Part shown: in pieces, positions 17,891 through 26,335 of the stretch
Layout: each line of letters opens with the position of its first letter
Position numbering within the stretch: the stretch's first letter is position 1
DNA from: Myxococcales bacterium
GTDB taxonomy: Bacteria; Myxococcota_A; Polyangia; Haliangiales; Haliangiaceae
Length of the DNA stretch: 53,790 bases
Direction: 5' to 3'
NCBI GenBank assembly: GCA_028287135.1
Contig: JAQBQE010000069.1
Location: forward strand, 1 to 53,790
Made by a program: the position numbers and the translations under genes
Notes under the pieces: generated by a model
The model's database searches: none
What the model was told of the DNA's origin: nothing
What the model saw: the letters and a program-made list of their open reading frames with translations, nothing else

Positions 17891-17896
17891 TAGCCT
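17891..17896 (+). promoter_or_regulatory. Putative -10 element, leaderless type
   Basis: TAGCCT, 6 nt before the ATG at 17903; the overlapping upstream TATGCT is a second candidate. Confidence 0.4.
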
Positions 17897-17902
17897 CGGG
17901 CT

Positions 17903-19927
17903 ATGTCTCCTCGCGTCGCCGGCGCGGCGCTCGCGGTGATCGCGGCCCTCTTGCTGGCATCGTCGATCACCGGCGTCCCCGCGGGCTGGTGGGAGGGTGC
18001 GCCGACCCGCAACGGCGAGCCCATGCACAAGAAGGCGGTCAACGTCTCGATGATCCGGGCGGTCGGCTGCAACACCGGAGGCGACGAGTCGTGTGAGCCG
18101 CTGAAGGTCGCGAGCACGTTCGGCGCACTGCGCTACGCCGAGGCGGGCAGCTCCGGGATCCTCGCACTGGTCGCGTTGCTCCTCGCCGGGGCAGCTGCCG
18201 CCGACAACGACCGTCGCAAGACGCTCGCGAAGATCACGATCGGCGTCGCCGTGGTCAGCGGCGTGCTGGCGATCCCGTTGCTGCTGAGCAGCGAGCAGCT
18301 CACCAACGCCAGCATCGGCCTTCCGATCTCGCCGCTCGGGCTCGCGGTGTTCGGCGGCGGGCTCGCGTGCGCGATCGGCGGCGCGATCTTCGCGATGCAG
18401 CCGACGCCCAGGCTCGCGCTCCAGCCATCGCGACAGTCGTACGCACCGGGCCTCGCACCGCCACCGCCCGCGAGCTCACAGCCGGTCGATGTGCTCGCCT
18501 TGCTGAAGGAGGAGCCCGCGCCGTCCGCACCTCCGACGACCGAGCCGCCGGGTGGGCGCCCGCCGCCGAGCCCAGGTGGACAGCTCGCGGGTCCCGCCGG
18601 CCCTCTCGCACCTCCGCAGCAGACCTATGGAACGGCGCCGCGCCTGGCCGCGTTCACCGCGCCGGAGCCCCCGCCGCTGATGGCGCCGACGCCGTTTCCC
18701 GGCAGCCCCTCGCCGTTCGGCGCGCGCCCCGGCGGGCCGCCGCTCGCGACGCCACCGCCCGACGGACGGGCACGCTCCGCGAGCGTCGCGCCCCCGCTGC
18801 CGTCGAGCACCGACCCGCGCTCGAAGTCGGGCAACCTCCCGGCGCTGCCCGGTAGCGATTCGCGCGCGAAGTCGGTGAGCGTCGGACCGCCGCTGCCACC
18901 ATCAAAGGTTCCGAGCCTCGGCCCTCCGAGTGCCGAGGCTCGCACGAAGGCCGCGAGCGTCTCGCCGCCCGTACGCGCGAAGGCACCGAGCTTGCCGCCC
19001 GGGCCGCGCACCCACTCGCCAAGTGTTCCACCACCTCCGCTCGGACCACCTTCGACGGTGGCGGGTCTCGTGCCGCCGCCGCGCTCCACGGGCTTGCCAT
19101 CTCCGCGCAGCAAGGGCCCGAGTGTTCCGCCGCCGGCGGGCACCGGTGTCCGCGTCGCGTTGCCAACGATCGCCGGCGCGGTCGTGCCGCCACCGTCGAC
19201 TCCGCGGCCGCTCGGTCCGATCCTCCCGATGACGCTTCCGACTCGCGCCGAGACCGATCCGTCCGAGGGCATGGAGACCGTCGATCGCGAGGCGATGACG
19301 ATCCAGCGCGACGGTGCATCCTCGGGGTCCGGCGTCTCGGTCGGTCGGCCGATGACGAATGCGGGGCTCGGGATCGGCGACGCCGGGGACGAGCACACCG
19401 AGCTCGGAGCACAGCCGGTCAGCCCCGACGACGCCGAGACCCGCGGGCGCGAGCGCTTCAGTGCGAGTGAGCTGGCGCGCGATAGCGCGAGCGACATCCA
19501 CACCTCCGCGCGGCCGCGGCTGTCACCGTCCGAGCTGATCCGGGCGGTGGCTCGCGAGAGTCAGAACGAGATCGAGACGATCGCGCGCGAGAAGCTCAGC
19601 GCCTCGGACCTCGCCGTGGGCGATTCGACGTCGCCCGCGATCAGTAGCCCGCCGGTCGCCAGCAGCACGTTCGCGACCCCGAACATCCGCGTTCCGAACA
19701 TCCCGGTCGCTCGCCCCGAGGTCTCGACGCCGACACCAGCGCCGAGCCCGCCCATCGCGAGCCCGCCCCCGAACATCCCGGTCTCGACCGCGCCGGATTC
19801 GCTGCCACCACCGAAAGAGGCCGCCGCGAGCGGACCGTCGCCCGCGTGCCCGCAGTGCGAGGCACCGATGGCGTGGGTCGAGGAGCACCTGCGGTTCTAC
19901 TGCAAGAGCTGCCGGATGTACTTCTAG
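17903..19927 (+). CDS. Membrane protein with long Pro-rich region and C-terminal zinc ribbon
   Basis: A 674-residue protein. The N-terminal 165 residues hold four hydrophobic helices (about 5-24, 80-100, 112-132, 142-165); a Cys pair in the first outer loop (VGCNTGGDESC) could form a disulfide. About 170-600 is disordered, rich in Pro, Ser and Ala, with repeated R-x-K-S/A-x-S-V-x-P-P-L-like units. The C-terminus is a zinc ribbon, CPQCEAPMAWVEEHLRFYCKSC. The N-terminal part resembles small myxobacterial membrane proteins of unknown role, and the disordered tail with a zinc ribbon suggests a protein-interaction scaffold. No family name can be given. Confidence 0.8.
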   Translation: MSPRVAGAALAVIAALLLASSITGVPAGWWEGAPTRNGEPMHKKAVNVSMIRAVGCNTGGDESCEPLKVASTFGALRYAEAGSSGILALVALLLAGAAAADNDRRKTLAKITIGVAVVSGVLAIPLLLSSEQLTNASIGLPISPLGLAVFGGGLACAIGGAIFAMQPTPRLALQPSRQSYAPGLAPPPPASSQPVDVLALLKEEPAPSAPPTTEPPGGRPPPSPGGQLAGPAGPLAPPQQTYGTAPRLAAFTAPEPPPLMAPTPFPGSPSPFGARPGGPPLATPPPDGRARSASVAPPLPSSTDPRSKSGNLPALPGSDSRAKSVSVGPPLPPSKVPSLGPPSAEARTKAASVSPPVRAKAPSLPPGPRTHSPSVPPPPLGPPSTVAGLVPPPRSTGLPSPRSKGPSVPPPAGTGVRVALPTIAGAVVPPPSTPRPLGPILPMTLPTRAETDPSEGMETVDREAMTIQRDGASSGSGVSVGRPMTNAGLGIGDAGDEHTELGAQPVSPDDAETRGRERFSASELARDSASDIHTSARPRLSPSELIRAVARESQNEIETIAREKLSASDLAVGDSTSPAISSPPVASSTFATPNIRVPNIPVARPEVSTPTPAPSPPIASPPPNIPVSTAPDSLPPPKEAAASGPSPACPQCEAPMAWVEEHLRFYCKSCRMYF

Positions 19928-19938
19928 CTCCGGGCCGA

Positions 19939-21933
19939 CTACTGGATCGGGCCGTCGAACGGCTTGGGCGGGACGAGGAAGAACACGTCACGCTCGTCGA
20001 GCTGGGTGACGCCGTCACCGTAGACCCGCACCGTCGCGCGGAACAGCTGCGGCGCCTCGGTCGCCGGCACGGTGGTGTTCTGCTTCGAGACCACGCGCCA
20101 GCACACCGGGGTTCCCGTTCGGACCTGGACGAATTTGTCCTTGAAGGTGTCGGCGTTGGTGTCGACGTCGGTCAGCCCGCTCGCGCACTGCGCCGACCCG
20201 GTCTGCAAGGTCTCGAGGTGATCGACGAACGACGCGATCGCATTGACCGCATCCGTCGGATCGTCGGTCGTCGTCGCATTGATATCGAGCGGCAGTCCGT
20301 TGGCGAGGCGCAGGATGCCGGTCTGGATCGCCGCGGCCGCGTTCGCTCCCGAGCCATTGAACACGAGCGGCGCGTTGCCGTTGAGCGCGTCGACCGCTCC
20401 GGTGTCACGCGCCATCGTCTCGAGATCCGCCTGGGTGGTCCCGTTGAGACCGTCGCCGAGGATGCCGACGAGCTTTGCCTTGCGCGTCAGGAACTCGGGC
20501 TTCACCACCGAGGACCACACCGGAGACGTGTACGTGTCGCCGGCTCCGGTCGGCGGCTCGTCGGTCGCGAGCATCACCACGGGCAGCGCGCCCTGGCGGA
20601 AGCACGGATACCCGAACGTCTGGTAGCCACCGTTGGCGGCCGGCGAGCCCGCGCAGCTCGCGCGCGCCGGGACCGCGCCCATCGTGAAGTTCGCCCCGCC
20701 CTGGCCGGTGATCGCTGCGTAGGCGCCGAACGTCAGCGGCTCCTGCGAGTCGGTGATGCCGGTTGGCTCGGTGATCGGGACGCCCGCGAAGCTCGCGTTC
20801 GGCTGGATGTCGACCCAGTTCTGGAACGCGGTGGCGCCGCTGCCGTGATAGCCGATCGTCGCCGCGCCGGCCCACAGATCCGGGATGCAGTTCGGCGGCG
20901 TTCCGGTGCCAAGCGGTGCACACGCGACGTTGCGGACGACGCTCGCGAGGTTGTTCTTGATCGAGTTGATCTCGGCCGACATCGATCCGGACCGATCGAG
21001 CATCACGTAGAGGTCGACGGCCTGCAGCTTGGTCGAGAAGTCGAGATCCGACGACAGCGGCATCTGCGGCGCCTGGTACGGCTCGACGAACACGAAGTCG
21101 CCGTTCGCCTGCGGGTTGCTCGCGGGATTGGCCGGGTCGGTTCCAGCCGCGGTCTCGACGAGGTCGGTCACGCCGTCCGCATCGGTATCGACGTTGGTCG
21201 GGCTCGATTCCCCCGCATCGACGGTGCCGTTGCAGTTCTCGTCCTCGCCGACGTCGGGCACACCGTCGTTGTCGCTGTCGCGATCGATGAAGTCCGCATG
21301 ATGATCCTGGTCGGTGTCCATCGGCGGCGTGCCACGTGCCTCGGCGCGATCGCTGACGCAGTCGCCATCGCTGTCGAGGTCGATGTAGTTGCCGGTGCCA
21401 TCGGAGTCGTAGTCGGTCGCTCCCTCGTAGAGGTCATCGATCGTGTCGTTGTCGCTGTCGGTATCACGGAAGTCCGCGATCCCATCGGTGTCGGTGTCGA
21501 CCGGCTGCTGCGGGTTCGGACCGAGCTCCACGATGTCGTCCATCGCATCACCGTCGTCATCGCGATCCGCATAGGCGCCGACGTTGTCGCCGTCCTGATC
21601 CTCGACTCCATCGACGGTGTCGGTCCGCTCGTTGCCATCACTGTCGAGATCGCGGAAGTCCGGGATGCCGTCAGCGTCGGAGTCGATCGGCGCGGTCTCC
21701 GCGTCGCTGTCGCCGGCCTCGCGATAGTCGGGGATCCCGTCGCCATCGCTGTCCTCGTCCTCGAAGTCAGGCGTTCCGTCCGCGTCGGTATCGGTGCCTT
21801 CCGCCCGGCCTTCGTGAGCGTCGGCGATCAGATCGCCATCGGTGTCCTGATCATCACCGCCGGTGTCATCGCCTCCGGAGACGGCAGGTCCGCAGCCGAT
21901 CAGCGCGAGGAACAGGACGTGGCGAAGCTTCAT
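19939..21933 (-). CDS. VWA-domain lipoprotein with calcium-binding repeats
   Basis: A 664-residue protein starting MKLRHVLFLALIGCGP, with the lipobox Cys at residue 14. Residues about 25-270 are a long array of D-x-D-x-D-G-x-x-D-type calcium-binding repeats (thrombospondin type-3-like, for example DSDGDGIPDYRE and DTDTDGIADFRD). The VWA domain follows from about residue 305: YVMLDRSGSMS contains the DxSxS metal-ion (MIDAS) motif. Several Cys are present in the VWA part. The design is that of a surface adhesin or matrix-binding lipoprotein. The open frame extends far upstream of this ATG but lies antisense to other coding. TAGCAT at 21941-21946 (complement) ends 7 nt before the start. Confidence 0.87.
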   Translation of the reverse strand: MKLRHVLFLALIGCGPAVSGGDDTGGDDQDTDGDLIADAHEGRAEGTDTDADGTPDFEDEDSDGDGIPDYREAGDSDAETAPIDSDADGIPDFRDLDSDGNERTDTVDGVEDQDGDNVGAYADRDDDGDAMDDIVELGPNPQQPVDTDTDGIADFRDTDSDNDTIDDLYEGATDYDSDGTGNYIDLDSDGDCVSDRAEARGTPPMDTDQDHHADFIDRDSDNDGVPDVGEDENCNGTVDAGESSPTNVDTDADGVTDLVETAAGTDPANPASNPQANGDFVFVEPYQAPQMPLSSDLDFSTKLQAVDLYVMLDRSGSMSAEINSIKNNLASVVRNVACAPLGTGTPPNCIPDLWAGAATIGYHGSGATAFQNWVDIQPNASFAGVPITEPTGITDSQEPLTFGAYAAITGQGGANFTMGAVPARASCAGSPAANGGYQTFGYPCFRQGALPVVMLATDEPPTGAGDTYTSPVWSSVVKPEFLTRKAKLVGILGDGLNGTTQADLETMARDTGAVDALNGNAPLVFNGSGANAAAAIQTGILRLANGLPLDINATTTDDPTDAVNAIASFVDHLETLQTGSAQCASGLTDVDTNADTFKDKFVQVRTGTPVCWRVVSKQNTTVPATEAPQLFRATVRVYGDGVTQLDERDVFFLVPPKPFDGPIQ
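21170..21890. repeat. Asp-repeat array DNA (calcium-binding units)
   Basis: Short degenerate repeats, complement pattern GAC-x-x-x-GAT/GAC-GGC-x-x-CCCGAT, encode the calcium-binding array of the VWA lipoprotein. Repeats of this sort expand or contract by recombination. Confidence 0.5.
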
Positions 21934-22073
21934 GCGGTCGATGCTAACCAAGCTTCGTGCCAACTGCCGACCGCGCGTGGTCCCCGTGACCCAACGGCGT
22001 AGGCCGATGTGCGTGGCAACTGGGGACGGCTGGCCCAACCTCGACGGACCCCACGGGGTTAGGATGCCCGCGC

Positions 22074-22793
22074 GTGGGCACCCTCTATCTGATTCGCCAC
22101 GGTCAGGCGTCGTACGGTGAGGCTGACTACGATCGGCTCTCGGTCCGCGGCCAGGACCAGGCGCGGGCGGTCGGGCGGTGGCTCGCCACGATGAAGATCG
22201 ACCAGATCTACAGCGGTCCGTTGAAGCGTCAGGTCCAGACCGTGAGCTACGCGACCGAGGGGGCGAGCAGCCTGGGCGTCGTCCTGCCCCCCGCAACCCA
22301 GCTCCCCGAGCTCGCCGAGTACCCGGCGTTCGAGATGCTTCAGCACCTCGTGCCGAGGCTGGTCGAGCTGGATCCAACGTTCGAGGCGCTGACCTCCGCG
22401 CCCACGCCGCGCCTGCTCGATGAGGCATTTCACACGATCCTCGCCAAGTGGGCGAGCGACGAGTGGGCGGTCGATGGACTGGAACGCGTGAGCGCGTTCG
22501 TCTCACGCGTGCGCGCGGGCCTCACCCGGATGCTTGGCGGAGCGCGATCGGGAGCACGGATCGCGTGTGTCACCTCGGCCGGCCCGATCGGCGTCGCGGT
22601 CGGACTGACGTTCGGGATTCCCGACGCGCGGATGGTCCGCACGAGCATCGTGATCCGGAACGCCTCGGTCACGGAGCTGCGCTTCCGCACGCAAGCCTTC
22701 GCGCGCAGTGCCGCGTGGCAGCCCGAAGAGGTCTCGCTCGTCACCTTCAACCTCACCGGTCACCTGACCGACGAGCAGCACACGGAGAGATAG
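22074..22793 (+). CDS. Histidine-phosphatase-superfamily protein
   Basis: A 239-residue protein of the phosphoglycerate-mutase-like clan. The phosphohistidine motif LIRHGQASYG lies at the N-terminus with the RHG intact, followed by DYDRLSVRGQDQARAVG and the conserved Arg in YSGPLKRQVQT. At the position where most family members have a second His (HGG), it reads TSAGPIG, so the usual second histidine is missing; some bacterial members of this subgroup share that change. It heads a four-gene run with acyl-CoA dehydrogenase and phosphotransferase genes. TAGGAT at 22060-22065 ends 8 nt before the GTG. Confidence 0.88.
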   Translation: MGTLYLIRHGQASYGEADYDRLSVRGQDQARAVGRWLATMKIDQIYSGPLKRQVQTVSYATEGASSLGVVLPPATQLPELAEYPAFEMLQHLVPRLVELDPTFEALTSAPTPRLLDEAFHTILAKWASDEWAVDGLERVSAFVSRVRAGLTRMLGGARSGARIACVTSAGPIGVAVGLTFGIPDARMVRTSIVIRNASVTELRFRTQAFARSAAWQPEEVSLVTFNLTGHLTDEQHTER

Positions 22794-22795
22794 CG

Positions 22796-24010
22796 ATGGA
22801 CTTCGATCCCCCCGAGACCGTTCGCCCCCTGCTCGAGCGCATCGAGAAGTTCATCGCCGACGTGGTGATGCCCGTCGAGGCGGAGGTCCTCGAGCATGGC
22901 TTCGTGGCAGCCGCGCCCCGCCTCGCCGAGCTCCGCGCGCAGGTCAAGGCCGCGGGCATGTGGGGCCCGCAGCTACCGAAGGACGTCGGCGGGCTCGGGC
23001 TCTCGCTCGTCGAGCACGGCCTGGTCTCCGAGCGCCTCGGTCGGACACCGATCGGCCACTACGTGTTCGGAGCGCAGGCACCCGACGCCGGCAACATCGA
23101 GATCCTGCACAAGTTCGGGACCGCCGAGCAGAAGGCGACCTGGCTCGAGCCGCTCGCGCGCGGCGACATCCGCTCGTGCTTCTCGATGACCGAGCCGGAG
23201 AATCCTGGCTCGAACCCGACGCTGCTGTCGTGCACCGCTCGCAAGGACGGCGACGATTACGTGATCGACGGTCACAAGTGGTTCACCACGGCCGCCGACG
23301 GTGCCGCGTTCGCGATCGTGATGGCGGTGACCAACCCCGATGCTTCGCCGCATGCGCGCGCCTCGATGATCATCGTCCCGACCACCACGCCGGGGTTCGA
23401 GCGCACGCGCAACATCAAGATCATGGGTGACCCCGGCGAGGGCTACAACAGCCACTCGGAGATCTGGTACCGCGGCGCACGCGTTCCCCAATCCAACCGC
23501 CTCGGGCCCGAGGGTGCCGGCTTCATGATCGCGCAGGAGCGCCTCGGCCCCGGCCGGATCCATCACTGCATGCGCTGGATCGGGATCTGCGAGCGCGTGT
23601 TCGACCAGATGTGCTCGCACATCACGCGCCGCAAGATCGACGAGGACAAGACGCTCGCGACCCGGCAGATCGCGCAGGCGTGGGTCGCCGAGGCGCGCGC
23701 CGAGATCAACGCGTCGCGCCTGATGGTGCTCCACGCCGCCTGGACGATCGAGAAGAAGGGGTTCGACAAGGCACGCGACGAGGTCAGCGTGATCAAGTTC
23801 TACGTCGCGGATGTGATGCTGCGGCTCGTCGATCGCGCGATCCAGCTGCACGGTGCGCTCGGGATCACGAGCGACACCATCCTCTCGCACTACTACGTCC
23901 ACGAGCGCGGCGCGCGGATCTACGACGGTCCGGACGAGGTCCACAAGATGGTCGTCGCCAAGCGGATCCTGACGCGCTACGGAATGCAGCGCGCGGAGCG
24001 CGGCGGATGA
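22796..24010 (+). CDS. Acyl-CoA dehydrogenase
   Basis: A 404-residue flavoenzyme of fatty-acid or branched acyl-CoA oxidation. Visible features are CFSMTEPENPGSNPT (flavin/substrate region), DGHKWFTTAADGA, and the C-terminal IQLHGALGITSDTILSHYY with the dimer and FAD-binding helices. The ATG follows a GGAGAG site by 7 nt and lies 2 nt after the phosphatase stop; frame upstream of it belongs to shadow coding. The pairing with the next gene mirrors the fused aminoglycoside-phosphotransferase/acyl-CoA dehydrogenase proteins (ACAD10/11), in which a 4-hydroxyacyl-CoA is phosphorylated and then processed. A 4-hydroxy-acid degradation role is therefore plausible. Confidence 0.95.
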   Translation: MDFDPPETVRPLLERIEKFIADVVMPVEAEVLEHGFVAAAPRLAELRAQVKAAGMWGPQLPKDVGGLGLSLVEHGLVSERLGRTPIGHYVFGAQAPDAGNIEILHKFGTAEQKATWLEPLARGDIRSCFSMTEPENPGSNPTLLSCTARKDGDDYVIDGHKWFTTAADGAAFAIVMAVTNPDASPHARASMIIVPTTTPGFERTRNIKIMGDPGEGYNSHSEIWYRGARVPQSNRLGPEGAGFMIAQERLGPGRIHHCMRWIGICERVFDQMCSHITRRKIDEDKTLATRQIAQAWVAEARAEINASRLMVLHAAWTIEKKGFDKARDEVSVIKFYVADVMLRLVDRAIQLHGALGITSDTILSHYYVHERGARIYDGPDEVHKMVVAKRILTRYGMQRAERGG

Positions 24011-25062
24011 CGGTCGACGAACCAAGGCCGGTGCGTCCCGGCGAGGAGCTCGACCTCGCCAAGCTCACCGCCTATCTCGAGACGGAGCTCGGCATCCCGG
24101 GCGCGGTCACCGTCGAGCAATTCCCTGGTGGCCACTCGAACCTGACGTACCTCGTGCACCACGGCGATCGCGAGTACGTGCTCCGCCGGCCGCCGTTCGG
24201 CAGCAAGGTGAGGTCCGCGCACGACATGGGCCGCGAGGTCGCCGTGCTGTCGAAGCTGGCGCCCGTCTACGAGCGTGCGCCGCGCGTGATCGCGTACGAG
24301 GGCAGCGGTGAGATCCTCGGCGCGCCGTTCTATCTGATGGAGCGCCGGCGCGGCGTGATCCTGCGCAAGGACCTCCCCGTCGAGCTCGCCGGAGATCCTC
24401 CACGGATCCGCCGCGTCTGCGAGGTGCTGATCGATGCGCTCGTCGACTTGCATGCGGTCGACTACACCGCCGCCGGGCTCGGCGATTTCGGCAAGCCCGC
24501 GGGCTACATCGACCGCCAGGTCACCGGCTGGACCGAGCGCTACGCCGGGTCGCAGACCGACGACATCCCGGCGATCACCGAGGTCGCGGCATGGCTGGCG
24601 ACGCACAAGCCGGCCGAAGGTGCGCCGTCGCTGATCCACAACGACTTCAAGTTCGACAACGTGATCTTCGATCCGTCGCTCGAGAAGATCACCGGGGTCC
24701 TCGACTGGGAGATGACGACGATCGGCGATCCGTTGATGGATCTCGGCACGTCGCTGTCGTACTGGGCGCAGGCGAGTGACCCACCGGCGTATCACCAGCT
24801 CCCGTTTGGACCGACCGCGCGCCCGGGCATGATGACGCGCGAGGAAGTGGCTCGCCGCTACCTCGAGCGCTCGGGGCGAGCCACCTCGGAGATCGTGTTC
24901 TATTACGCGTTCGGTCTGCTCAAGACCGCCGTGATCGCGCAGCAGATCTACTACCGCTACGCGAAGGGGCTGACCACGGATCCTCGGTTCGCGGCGATCG
25001 TGATCGCCGTGCGCCTCCTCGCGGAGCAGGCCCGTACGGCGATCGACCGCAACGCGATCTGA
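24007..25062 (+). CDS. APH-family kinase (ACAD10/11-like phosphotransferase)
   Basis: A 351-residue aminoglycoside-phosphotransferase-fold protein. The Brenner motif is LIHNDFKFDNVIF (catalytic Asp in HND), the metal-binding Asp is in GVLDWEMTTIGDP, and the nucleotide-binding start is FPGGHSNLTYLV. The group is the one found fused to or next to acyl-CoA dehydrogenases, which phosphorylates hydroxyacyl-CoA rather than antibiotics. ATGA overlap with the dehydrogenase stop shows translational coupling, so the two proteins are very probably functional partners. Confidence 0.92.
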   Translation: MTVDEPRPVRPGEELDLAKLTAYLETELGIPGAVTVEQFPGGHSNLTYLVHHGDREYVLRRPPFGSKVRSAHDMGREVAVLSKLAPVYERAPRVIAYEGSGEILGAPFYLMERRRGVILRKDLPVELAGDPPRIRRVCEVLIDALVDLHAVDYTAAGLGDFGKPAGYIDRQVTGWTERYAGSQTDDIPAITEVAAWLATHKPAEGAPSLIHNDFKFDNVIFDPSLEKITGVLDWEMTTIGDPLMDLGTSLSYWAQASDPPAYHQLPFGPTARPGMMTREEVARRYLERSGRATSEIVFYYAFGLLKTAVIAQQIYYRYAKGLTTDPRFAAIVIAVRLLAEQARTAIDRNAI

Positions 25063-25063
25063 C

Positions 25064-25576
25064 ATGCGCGCACTCGCGATCTTGCTGCTGCTGTGCTCGG
25101 TCGCCTCCGCCGACGGGTTGTGGGGCGCGGCGCTGACGTTTCGCCCCGGCAATGACGGCGGTCGCGATGGAGGCCACCTCGGTGGCTGGGGCGCGTACGG
25201 GTTCGGCGACTTCTACCTCGGTGGCGAGCTCGCGCTCGAGACCTACACCGCGGGCAGCTCCGAGAGCAGCATCTCCTATCACGCCGTCGCCGGAACTCGC
25301 GCACCGCTCACCCGCTGGCTCACGCTGCTCGCGGATCTCGGCGCTGGCCTGTCGCAGCAGACGACCCATCACGTCGGCCTGTTCGGTCGCGATCGCCGGA
25401 AGATGCCGACCGACGGGTGGGCACCGAGCGCTGCGTTGCGGGCTCACCTCGTCGCCGATGTCGTCGACCTCGGAGGCACGACGATCGGACTCGCGCTGGC
25501 GATCGATCTACGGGTCGCGCTCGATGGCGACAGCATGGGCGGCGGTGCGGGGCTCGGCGTGGTCGTCTCGCACTAG
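25064..25576 (+). CDS. Exported small beta-barrel-like protein
   Basis: A 170-residue protein with signal peptide MRALAILLLLCSVASA. The mature part is glycine-rich with alternating strands (GGWGAYGFGDFYLGGELALE, TIGLALAIDLRVAL, GAGLGVVVSH), suggesting an eight-stranded outer-membrane barrel. No family recognised. It starts 1 nt after the phosphotransferase stop, so it belongs to the same transcript, but it has no visible link to acyl-CoA metabolism. Confidence 0.7.
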   Translation: MRALAILLLLCSVASADGLWGAALTFRPGNDGGRDGGHLGGWGAYGFGDFYLGGELALETYTAGSSESSISYHAVAGTRAPLTRWLTLLADLGAGLSQQTTHHVGLFGRDRRKMPTDGWAPSAALRAHLVADVVDLGGTTIGLALAIDLRVALDGDSMGGGAGLGVVVSH

Positions 25577-25667
25577 CCTCGCACCGTCGGAGCTGCGCTC
25601 GTACGTCGTGCGGCTGCATGCGCTCGAGCTCGGTCTGCACACCCGACGCCTATGCGGGGACCACGCG

Positions 25668-26294
25668 TCAGGGCGCAGCCGGCGTCGCGAGCTGATGAAA
25701 TGCTGCACACGGCCGGCAGATCCCATGACTCACACCGGGGGGCATGTGCTCGACGAACGACGGCACCCAGTCCCATCGCTCATCCGCATCGTTCGCGCGG
25801 ACGCGTCGGCAGTACGAGCACATGCGGATCAGCCCCTCGCTGCGGTAGATCGCATCGGCGGCGGGGCGCGCTTCGCGGTCATGCGGCCGCTGGACCCGCA
25901 GCGAATGCGTCACCGTCAGCAAGGTCCCGTGGATCGGATACGCGTACATCCGGAACTCGCGAAACAGCTCGTGGGAGCTGCACTCGTAGTCGTGCTCCCA
26001 GCACACCCCGGTCGCCAGCGCCTTCGCGAATCCGGTTCTGTACAGGTCGCGCAGCACCGGCGGCACCGCGTCGAGCAGCGCCGAGTTGCGGCCCCAGCGC
26101 TCCAGCATCTGGCCGCCTCCGTTCTCGAGGGCGAACTTCGTCCAGCCGGTGTTGACGCGAACAATCTGCAGGCCGCTCGACAGCAGATACGACGTGTTGT
26201 CGCTGTCCTTCACCGTCCGATAGACCGCGAGGAGATCCATGGGCTGGGAGTGTGAGTGCATCGTCGGGAGAGGTCGGCCGCCAGCGCCGATCAT
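25668..26294 (-). CDS. PAS-like sensor with C-terminal Cys4 motif
   Basis: A 208-residue protein. Residues about 20-130 look like a PAS fold (LSSGLQIVRVNTGWTKFALENGG, then YAYPIHGTLLTVTHSL). The C-terminus carries the motif LIRMCSYCRRVR-x17-FVEHMPPGVSHGICRPC, with two Cys pairs. The same CSxC...SHGICxxC module ends many PAS and receiver proteins and may bind metal. There is no output domain, so it may be a stand-alone signalling adaptor. In-frame ATGs lie at 26294, 26261 and 26240; TAGCTC 6 nt before 26294 favours the longest. It is the last of four same-strand genes starting with the MocR regulator. Confidence 0.78.
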   Translation of the reverse strand: MIGAGGRPLPTMHSHSQPMDLLAVYRTVKDSDNTSYLLSSGLQIVRVNTGWTKFALENGGGQMLERWGRNSALLDAVPPVLRDLYRTGFAKALATGVCWEHDYECSSHELFREFRMYAYPIHGTLLTVTHSLRVQRPHDREARPAADAIYRSEGLIRMCSYCRRVRANDADERWDWVPSFVEHMPPGVSHGICRPCAAFHQLATPAAP

Positions 26295-26335
26295 GAAGGG
26301 GAGCTACGCCCGACATGTCGGTGGTGTACGCGGAT

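Noticed and set aside
21170..21890. Repeat array as a CRISPR-like or mobile element
   Set aside because: The repeats are degenerate, have no unique spacers, and encode Asp-rich calcium-binding units in frame.
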